A stretch of 64,000 nucleotides of DNA from Paraburkholderia gardini. Its GTDB lineage: Bacteria; Pseudomonadota; Gammaproteobacteria; Burkholderiales; Burkholderiaceae. Positions 58,301-64,000 of the stretch are shown one piece after another; positions within the stretch are counted from its first letter, which is position 1, and each line of letters opens with the position of its first letter. The stretch spans positions 155,283 through 219,282 of the forward strand of contig NZ_CAJQYY010000004.1 in the NCBI RefSeq assembly GCF_907164575.1, given 5' to 3'. The position numbers and the translations under genes were made by a program. The notes under the pieces were generated by a model. That model saw only the letters and a program-made list of their open reading frames with translations. It made no database searches and had not been told where the DNA came from.

Positions 58301-58555
58301 TCAGGCAGCCGGCTGCGCCTTTTGGGCTTCCTTCACGAGACGCTGGACGGTCGGCGACAGCTGCGCGCCAACGCCTTGCCAGTACGTCAGGCGGTCCTGA
58401 GCGATACGCAGCGACTCACCCTTCGTAGCGACCGGGTTGTAGAAGCCAACGCGTTCGATAAAGCGGCCGTCACGACGGTTACGCGAATCGGTTGCGACGA
58501 TGTTGTAGAACGGGCGCTTCTTGGAGCCGCCACGAGCCAAGCGGATGATGACCAT
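58301..58555 (-). CDS. rpsP: 30S ribosomal protein S16
   Basis: The 84-residue protein starts [20 protein letters not shown] and contains [17 protein letters not shown], diagnostic of S16. The ATG at 58555 is fixed by the conserved N terminus. It is the first gene of the rpsP-rimM-trmD-rplS operon, preceded by a good promoter. Confidence 0.98.
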
Positions 58556-58600
58556 ACTGGAATCCTTGAAATCCGGGGTTCGAAACCACTGAAACGCGAG

Positions 58601-58629
58601 ATTATAGCCCGAAAGCAATGCCATAACAA
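58601..58629 (-). promoter_or_regulatory. Promoter of the rpsP operon
   Basis: On the minus strand TATAAT (58601-58606) lies 17 bases after TTGTTA (58624-58629), 46 bases before the rpsP start. Confidence 0.75.
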
Positions 58630-58728
58630 ACACTTACGGGGATAAACTGCAATGCCGGGCCGCTGCGACGAGACATCGCGCCCGACGCAGCGGCAGCGGG
58701 CTCGCCCGGTTATCTATGCGGGAGGCAC

Positions 58729-59889
58729 ATGAAAACTGCTTTTCTGACGATGCCCGGACTGCGGTCTGGACGCCCGGACAGCCGGCATGACTGGCTGTTC
58801 GTCATCGCATTTTTCCTGATGAATCTGACTGCAACCGCCGCCACGGCAGCGTCGTTGCCAATCGGGCGAATCAAGCTGCCGCCCGGATTTCACATCGAAG
58901 TTCTGGCGGACAACGTGCCTTCGGCACGCGAAATGGCCTTGTCGCCGAAGGGCATTCTGTATGCGGGCAGCATCGACGGCCACGTTTACGCCCTGGAACT
59001 GCGTGCCGGGCGGGTCACCGCCCGGCACGTGATCGCGTCCGGACTCGACATGCCGGCCGGCGTCGCGTGGCGCGACGGGGCGCTGTACGTGTCAGCGGTG
59101 TCGAAGATTCTGCGTTTCGATGCGATCGACGACCATCTGGCCGATCCCCCAAAGCCGGCGGTCGTCACGGACAGATTGCCCACCGGGCATCACCACGGCT
59201 TGAAATTCATCGCCTTTGGCCCCGACGGCAAGCTGTACGTGCCGCAGGGCGCGCCCTGCAACATCTGCCTGCCGGATCGTGACCATTACGCCATGCTCGG
59301 CCGCATGGACGCCGATGGCAGCCACTACGAAACGATCGCGCGTGGCATTCGCAACACGGTCGGCTTCGCGTGGCATCCGGTGACGCACGAGCTGTGGTTC
59401 ACCGACAACGGCCGCGACATGCTCGGCGACGATCGCCCCGACGACGAGCTCAATCGCGCTCCGCGCAGCGGCATGGATTTCGGCTATCCGTTCTGCCATG
59501 CGGGCGACATCGCCGACCCGGAATTCGGCAAGAACCACCCGTGCAGCGAATTCACGCCGCCGGTCGCGAAGCTCGGCGCGCATGTCGCATCGCTCGGGAT
59601 GCGTTTTTACACCGGTACGATGTTCCCGACCGACTACCGGAACAACATCTTCATCGCCGAGCACGGATCGTGGAATCGCAGCCGGAAAGTCGGATACCGT
59701 GTCATGCGGGTGATCGTGAACGCCGACGGCAGCAATCCGCGCCAGGAGGTCTTCGCCCAAGGCTGGCTGATGCCGGATGAAAGCGTGTGGGGTCGCCCCG
59801 CCGACGTGCTGCCATTACCCGACGGCTCGCTTCTGATCAGCGACGACTATGCGGGCGCGATCTATCGTGTCACCTGGACGGCGCCTTGA
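58729..59889 (+). CDS. Sorbosone dehydrogenase-like (PQQ-dependent sugar dehydrogenase family) periplasmic protein
   Basis: The 386-residue protein has an N-terminal hydrophobic signal (WLFVIAFFLMNLTATAATAAS) and a six-bladed propeller fold typical of the glucose/sorbosone dehydrogenase family: LPPGFHIEVLADNVPSAREMALSPKG, HHHGLKFIAFGPDGKLYV and RNTVGFAWHPVTHELWFTDNGRD. A Cys pair is in GAPCNICLP. It probably oxidises a sugar or aldose in the periplasm with PQQ; the substrate is not known. ATG 58729 follows GGAGG. Confidence 0.85.
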   Translation: MKTAFLTMPGLRSGRPDSRHDWLFVIAFFLMNLTATAATAASLPIGRIKLPPGFHIEVLADNVPSAREMALSPKGILYAGSIDGHVYALELRAGRVTARHVIASGLDMPAGVAWRDGALYVSAVSKILRFDAIDDHLADPPKPAVVTDRLPTGHHHGLKFIAFGPDGKLYVPQGAPCNICLPDRDHYAMLGRMDADGSHYETIARGIRNTVGFAWHPVTHELWFTDNGRDMLGDDRPDDELNRAPRSGMDFGYPFCHAGDIADPEFGKNHPCSEFTPPVAKLGAHVASLGMRFYTGTMFPTDYRNNIFIAEHGSWNRSRKVGYRVMRVIVNADGSNPRQEVFAQGWLMPDESVWGRPADVLPLPDGSLLISDDYAGAIYRVTWTAP

Positions 59890-60055
59890 CCAGTTCACCC
59901 AGCCAGGCGCACGAGGCAAGAACGACACCCGCGCCGGGACTTCCAAAGTGACCCACGGCGCGCGCCAGGCGTAGAATGCGCGTCGGCCCGCGTACCTGCC
60001 GCGGCATGCGCGCCTGGCGCGTCCATCCCGTTGTCTGGAAATTCAGTCCTAGCTC

Positions 60056-60523
60056 ATGTCCACCGCTGCCTCGCTTTCCCCGCGCTTCAGATCCAAGACG
60101 ATAACCGCAGCACTGGCGTTCTTCTTCGGCACGCTGGGTGCGCATCGCTTCTATCTGTATGGATTGCGCGATGTGTATGGCTGGGCGCATCTGCTCGGCA
60201 CGCTGATCGGTATCCCCGGCTATCTGCTGCTCGCCGCGACCGACCGCGCGTCGACGCTCGGCTGGATGCTCGTTTTTCCGGGTGCGGTCTCGCTGTTCGC
60301 GGCGTTCCTCGCTGCGATCGTCTACGGGCTGCGCCCCGATGAAAAATGGGATGCGCAGTTCAACGCGCAAACTGGTAAAGAGAGCCACTCGGGCTGGACC
60401 GTGATCTTCATCGTTATCTTCTCGCTGCTGATCGGCGCGTTCCTGCTGATGACAGGGCTCGCGTTCTCGTTTCAGACGTACTTCGAATCGCAGGTTCAGG
60501 CGGCGAAAGCGCTTTCTCAGTAA
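60056..60523 (+). CDS. TM2-domain membrane protein
   Basis: The 155-residue protein has the TM2 domain block ALAFFFGTLGAHRFYLYGLRDVYG near the N terminus and three to four transmembrane segments in all. The role of bacterial TM2 proteins is not established. It is divergent from nothing and convergent with the radical SAM gene. Confidence 0.85.
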   Translation: MSTAASLSPRFRSKTITAALAFFFGTLGAHRFYLYGLRDVYGWAHLLGTLIGIPGYLLLAATDRASTLGWMLVFPGAVSLFAAFLAAIVYGLRPDEKWDAQFNAQTGKESHSGWTVIFIVIFSLLIGAFLLMTGLAFSFQTYFESQVQAAKALSQ

Positions 60524-60548
60524 GACCCCGGCGCATCCCGCGACTGTT

Positions 60549-61700
60549 CTAGAAAAGATCGAGTTGCGGGTTATCCGGTAACGGCGGTTTCACCATTTCG
60601 ATCCGGCGAAACTGCGACATATCCAGAATGCCGCGTTGCCGCTCGTTCAGACCGAGCCGTCGGGCGGCATTGTGAAAACGCTGCTTGAGCAGATCTGCCC
60701 AAAGCCCTTCACCTTTCATCCGCGTCGCGAACGACGCGTCGTAGTCCTTTCCGCCACGCATGTCTCGCACACGACTCATCACGCGATCGGCACGATCCGG
60801 AAAATGCGCTGCGAGCCAGTCTTTGAACAACGGCGCGACTTCCCAGGGCAATCGCAGCACGATAAAGCTGGCCGACGACGCCCCCGCCTGGGCGCACGCT
60901 TCCAGCACCCGCTCCATGTCCGGCTCCGTGACGAACGGAATCACCGGTGCAATGCTGACGCCCACCGGCACGCCCGCCTCGCTCAACGTTTTGATCGTGC
61001 GCAGCCGCCGCGCGGGTGTCGCGGCGCGCGGCTCCAGCGTACGGGCAATATCGGCGTCGAGCGTCGTGATCGTGATGGCCGCCATGACCTGCCCGCGCGC
61101 CGCCATGGGCGCGAGCAGGTCAAGATCGCGTTCGATCAGCGACGACTTCGTAATGGCCGCGAACGGGTGCCCACGGTCATGCAGCACCTGGATGACGCTA
61201 CGGGTCAATCCGAGACCGCGTTCCACCGGCTGCCAGGCATCGGTATTCACGCCCAGCGCAATGGGCTCGGGGACGTAGGATTTCTTCGACAATTCGTGCC
61301 CAAGCAATGCCGCTGCATTGATCCTGGCGTAGATACGACTCTCGAAATCCAGCCCCGGCGAAAGCCCCAGATAGCTGTGCGTTGGGCGCGCGAAGCAGTA
61401 GATGCAGCCGTGCTCGCACCCCCGATACGGATTGAGCGACACGCTAAACGGAATGTCCGGCGAAGCGTTGCGCGTCAGGATCGATTTCGCCTTCTCTTCG
61501 AAAACCTGGGTACGCAATGCAGGCGTTCCGTTTTCTTCATCCGCGGGCGACAGCACCCAGCCGTCGTCGAACGCTTCGCGCTGGTTAATCTCGTAGCGCC
61601 CCTGCAGGTTCGTGACCGCACCGCGCCCCTTGAGGGGCGCCGGCGGGGCAATCGGATATTCGTCGTCGGAACGGGTCACGGTATGGAAAGTGGAAAGCAA
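60549..61700 (-). CDS. PA0069-family radical SAM protein (spore photoproduct lyase-like), SOS-linked
   Basis: The protein (up to 383 residues) has the radical SAM motif in GCEHGCIYCFARPTH at about 94-108 (CxxxCxxC) and the PA0069-family layout with the N-terminal PLKGRGAVTNLQGRYE. The family is related to spore photoproduct lyase; its own reaction is unknown. Two features point to DNA: a perfect LexA box just upstream and a C-terminal PQLDLF that matches the sliding-clamp motif QLxLF. The start is uncertain: TTG at 61700 or GTG at 61679, both without a clear ribosome site. Confidence 0.87.
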   Translation of the reverse strand: MLSTFHTVTRSDDEYPIAPPAPLKGRGAVTNLQGRYEINQREAFDDGWVLSPADEENGTPALRTQVFEEKAKSILTRNASPDIPFSVSLNPYRGCEHGCIYCFARPTHSYLGLSPGLDFESRIYARINAAALLGHELSKKSYVPEPIALGVNTDAWQPVERGLGLTRSVIQVLHDRGHPFAAITKSSLIERDLDLLAPMAARGQVMAAITITTLDADIARTLEPRAATPARRLRTIKTLSEAGVPVGVSIAPVIPFVTEPDMERVLEACAQAGASSASFIVLRLPWEVAPLFKDWLAAHFPDRADRVMSRVRDMRGGKDYDASFATRMKGEGLWADLLKQRFHNAARRLGLNERQRGILDMSQFRRIEMVKPPLPDNPQLDLF

Positions 61701-61743
61701 AACGTCTAAAGCACTGTATAAATATACAGTGTTTTAGACGTTT
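61700..61743. promoter_or_regulatory. LexA box inside a 44-base palindrome upstream of the radical SAM gene
   Basis: The core CACTGTATAAATATACAGTG (61712-61731) is CTGT-N8-ACAG with no mismatch. It is nested within outer arms AAACGTCTAAA (61700-61710) and TTTAGACGTTT (61733-61743), giving an almost perfect 44-base inverted repeat that also covers the possible TTG start. Only the radical SAM gene is oriented to be driven from it. Confidence 0.85.
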
Positions 61744-61773
61744 GTCGAGACCCGTCAGATGGCCAGGCGAACC

Positions 61774-62262
61774 TCACTCGCCGACGGCGATCGTCAGCGT
61801 TTCCTTGATCTCTTCCATGACGACATAGCTCTTCGACTGCACCGCGCCGGGCAGTTGCAGCAGGATGTCGCCGAGCAGTTTCCGGTAGTCGGCCATTTCG
61901 CCGATGCGCGCCTTGATCAGATAGTCGAAATCGCCCGATACGAGATGGCACTCCAGCACCTCGGGAATCTTCTGCACTTCGCGCCGGAACTGGTCGAACA
62001 TGTTGCCGCTCTTGTGATCGAGCGTGATCTCGACGAACACCAGGAGTGCCGCGCCCAGTTCGGCCGGATTCACCCGGGCGTGATAGCCCATGATCACGCT
62101 TTCGCGCTCCATGCGTTTGACGCGTTCGATACACGGCGTGACCGAGAGGCCCACCTGTTCGGCGAGGTCCTTCATGGCCATGCGCCCATCCTGCTGGAGC
62201 AGTTTCAGGATGCGGCGATCCAGCTTGTCCAGAGCGCGGACCGGTTGACGTTGGGTTCGCAT
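61774..62262 (-). CDS. lrp: Lrp/AsnC family regulator (DadR-like)
   Basis: The 162-residue protein has an AsnC-type helix-turn-helix (LDKLDRRILKLLQQDGRMAM, KDLAEQVGLSVTPCIERVKRME) and a RAM effector domain (HLVSGDFDYLIKARIGEMADY). It starts 147 bases from dadA in the opposite direction, the position of the alanine-responsive activator of dadA, so control of dadA is the likely job. Confidence 0.9.
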   Translation of the reverse strand: MRTQRQPVRALDKLDRRILKLLQQDGRMAMKDLAEQVGLSVTPCIERVKRMERESVIMGYHARVNPAELGAALLVFVEITLDHKSGNMFDQFRREVQKIPEVLECHLVSGDFDYLIKARIGEMADYRKLLGDILLQLPGAVQSKSYVVMEEIKETLTIAVGE

Positions 62263-62309
62263 GGTTTTTCCACTGAAAATCCAAAAAATACGATAACAAC
62301 AGCTACCTG

Positions 62310-62323
62310 ATCATCAATATGAT
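62310..62323. promoter_or_regulatory. Short palindrome in the lrp-dadA gap
   Basis: ATCAT-CAAT-ATGAT lies in the AT-rich divergent promoter region between the lrp-type gene and dadA. Lrp-type proteins bind such degenerate AT-rich palindromes, but the site is short. Confidence 0.35.
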
Positions 62324-62408
62324 AGCCGTTAACACTGGGTTGACCACGTAATCCGTCATTAATCGAACGTTTCGATGCCGTCAGCCTTTCGACCTTTCTG
62401 GAGAAGTC

Positions 62409-63695
62409 ATGCGAGTCGTCATTCTGGGCAGCGGTGTCGTTGGCGTTACGAGCGCGTATTACCTGGCGCGCGCGGGTCACGAAGTGACCGTGATCGACCG
62501 TGAGTCCGGTCCGGCACTCGAAACCAGCTTCGCGAACGCGGGGCAGATTTCGCCCGGATACGCCGCGCCGTGGGCGGCGCCTGGTGTGCCGCTGAAGGCC
62601 GTCAAATGGATGTTCCAGAAGCACGCGCCGCTCGCCATCCGGCTCGACGGCACGCAGTTCCAGCTGAAGTGGATGTGGCAGATGCTGCAGAACTGCACGA
62701 CGGAGCGCTACGCCGTCAACAAGGGGCGCATGGTTCGCCTGGCTGAATACAGTCGCGACTGTCTGCAGGCGCTTCGCGCCGACACCGGCATCCAGTACGA
62801 AGGCCGCACGGGCGGCACGCTCCAGTTGTTTCGCACGCAACAGCAGCTCGACGGCGCCGCGAAAGACATCGCCGTGCTGAAGGACGCGAACGTCGCGTAT
62901 GAACTGCTGACGCCCGCTGAACTGGCGCGCGTCGAACCGGCGCTTGCCGCGACGTCGCACAAATTGACGGGCGGCCTGCGCCTGCCGGGTGACGAAACCG
63001 GCGACTGCCAGTTGTTCACCACGCGCCTCGCCGCGATGGCCGAAGCGCTCGGCGTCAAGTTCCGCTACAACACGCCGATCGACGCGCTCGCGATGGGCAA
63101 CGGCCGCATCGCCGGCGTGAAATGTGGCGACGAGATGGTGGTGGCCGACAGCTACGTCGTCGCACTCGGCTCATACTCCACACGCTTTCTGGCGGATGTC
63201 GTCAAGATTCCGGTTTATCCGCTGAAGGGCTACTCGATTACCGCGCCGATCGTCGATGCAGCCGCAGCCCCCGTTTCGACGGTGCTCGACGAAACGTACA
63301 AGATCGCGATTACACGTTTTGACGACCGGATCCGTGTCGGCGGCATGGCCGAAATCGCGGGCTTCGACAAGTCGCTGCGTCAGGCGCGCCGCGAGACGCT
63401 CGAAACATGCGTCAACGACCTGTTCCCGGGCGGTGGCGATACGTCGAAAGCGACCTTCTGGACGGGTCTGCGTCCGATGACGCCGGACGGCACGCCGATC
63501 GTCGGGCGTACGCCGGTGTCGAACCTGTTCCTGAACACGGGACACGGCACACTCGGCTGGACGATGTCGTGCGGCTCGGGCCAGTTGCTCGCCGACCTGA
63601 TCTCCGGCAAGCAGCCGGCAATCCAGTCGGGCGACCTGTCCGTGCATCGCTATCTCGGCGACACGGGCAGCGCGCACCGGCCGGCGTACGCCTGA
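62409..63695 (+). CDS. dadA: D-amino acid dehydrogenase small subunit
   Basis: DadA oxidises D-alanine and other D-amino acids to keto acids with FAD, passing electrons to the respiratory chain. The 428-residue protein starts with the FAD loop [21 protein letters not shown] and has [20 protein letters not shown] and the C-terminal [23 protein letters not shown], all typical. It is divergent from the lrp-type regulator. Confidence 0.96.
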   Translation: MRVVILGSGVVGVTSAYYLARAGHEVTVIDRESGPALETSFANAGQISPGYAAPWAAPGVPLKAVKWMFQKHAPLAIRLDGTQFQLKWMWQMLQNCTTERYAVNKGRMVRLAEYSRDCLQALRADTGIQYEGRTGGTLQLFRTQQQLDGAAKDIAVLKDANVAYELLTPAELARVEPALAATSHKLTGGLRLPGDETGDCQLFTTRLAAMAEALGVKFRYNTPIDALAMGNGRIAGVKCGDEMVVADSYVVALGSYSTRFLADVVKIPVYPLKGYSITAPIVDAAAAPVSTVLDETYKIAITRFDDRIRVGGMAEIAGFDKSLRQARRETLETCVNDLFPGGGDTSKATFWTGLRPMTPDGTPIVGRTPVSNLFLNTGHGTLGWTMSCGSGQLLADLISGKQPAIQSGDLSVHRYLGDTGSAHRPAYA

Positions 63696-63745
63696 CGAAT
63701 TCACCAGATTTCCCGATCGCTCGACTGCGATCAGACATACTCAAA

Positions 63746-63784
63746 ACAGAACGGCGCCTCACAAGAGGCGCCGTTCTGTTTTTG
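63746..63784. terminator. Bidirectional terminator between dadA and the acyl-CoA dehydrogenase gene
   Basis: ACAGAACGGCGCCTC pairs with GAGGCGCCGTTCTGT around ACAA, with a T-run after and an A-run before. Confidence 0.92.
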
Positions 63785-63839
63785 ATAGACGTTCGGCTGC
63801 AATGCCCGCCCGTCCGCGCATCACGCAGTCCTTTCGCGA

Positions 63840-64000
63840 TCAGAACTGATCTGCGTCAAGCGCCAGCACACCCTCATCGCCCTTCGCCGTCACGATCGAC
63901 GCTTCAAGCGCCGATGCCTGCGCCAGCACGTGTTCCGCGAAGAACTGCGCGGTCGCGATCTTCGCGCCGTAAAACGACGGATCGTCCGCACGCTGCTCCA
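63840..64000 (-). CDS. Acyl-CoA dehydrogenase, C-terminal end (gene continues beyond window)
   Basis: Only the last 53 codons are inside the window. They encode EQRADDPSFYGAKIATAQFF, then AEHVLAQASALEASIVTAKG, ending LALDADQF. This matches the C-terminal domain of the larger bacterial acyl-CoA dehydrogenases (FAD enzymes of fatty-acid β-oxidation). The 5' end lies to the right of 64000. Confidence 0.75.
   Translation of the reverse strand, partial: EQRADDPSFYGAKIATAQFFAEHVLAQASALEASIVTAKGDEGVLALDADQF

Overview
The window is GC-rich, densely packed chromosomal DNA. It looks like core chromosome of a Burkholderia-group β-proteobacterium (Paraburkholderia, Burkholderia or Caballeronia). The basis is gene order and protein character: an RNase E tail followed by moaA-mobA-moeA; fdxA and pncB; lutABC; the rpsP-rimM-trmD-rplS operon; dadA divergent from an lrp-type gene; and thyA, folA and pmbA. 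I see no rRNA, insertion sequence, prophage, integrase or CRISPR array. Two identical tRNA-Asn genes are the only structural RNA genes found.

Layout. 1-5000: RNase E 3' end, molybdenum-cofactor genes, a small membrane protein and an acetyltransferase. 5100-11800: rmuC, a 2-hydroxyacid dehydrogenase, an NhaD-type antiporter, an orphan LutC-like protein, pncB and fdxA. 11800-15000: tandem tRNA-Asn and the lactate-oxidation operon lutABC, with a consensus promoter and a GntR-type operator. 15100-18800: creA, an AraC regulator, azlCD and an unknown protein. 18900-29500: an SOS-controlled UvrD-like helicase, two small Lys/Ala-rich secreted proteins, an S4 protein, a MATE pump, a BASS transporter, a phospholipase-D-type lipoprotein, fumC and a thioesterase. 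29700-37100: a GlxA-type regulator, an MFS transporter, a 48-residue lipoprotein, an ArsR-type regulator, a large FecR/WXXGXW protein and thyA.

37300-47340 is the most interesting region. Seven exported-protein genes lie between two paralogous sigma-54 enhancer-binding proteins. The order matches the Pseudomonas functional-amyloid (fap) operon: two small secreted proteins, two proteins with three amyloid-type repeats each, a C39 peptidase (FapD-like), a FapE-like protein and a coiled-coil plus β-barrel outer-membrane protein (FapF-like). A sigma-54 promoter (39208-39224) and palindromic candidate activator sites lie upstream of the first gene. I infer that the left and/or right regulator switches on this matrix-fibre operon. 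The block sits between the folate genes thyA and folA.

47400-64000 is mostly housekeeping: folA, pmbA, darP, mog, orn, an M48 protease, rsgA, a CobD/CbiB-like membrane protein, a Nudix CoA pyrophosphatase, the rpsP operon, a sorbosone-dehydrogenase-like protein and a TM2 protein. A PA0069-family radical SAM protein stands out because it has a perfect SOS box upstream and a C-terminal QLDLF clamp-binding motif. It is followed by lrp/dadA and the end of an acyl-CoA dehydrogenase. Most convergent gene pairs share a bidirectional hairpin terminator.
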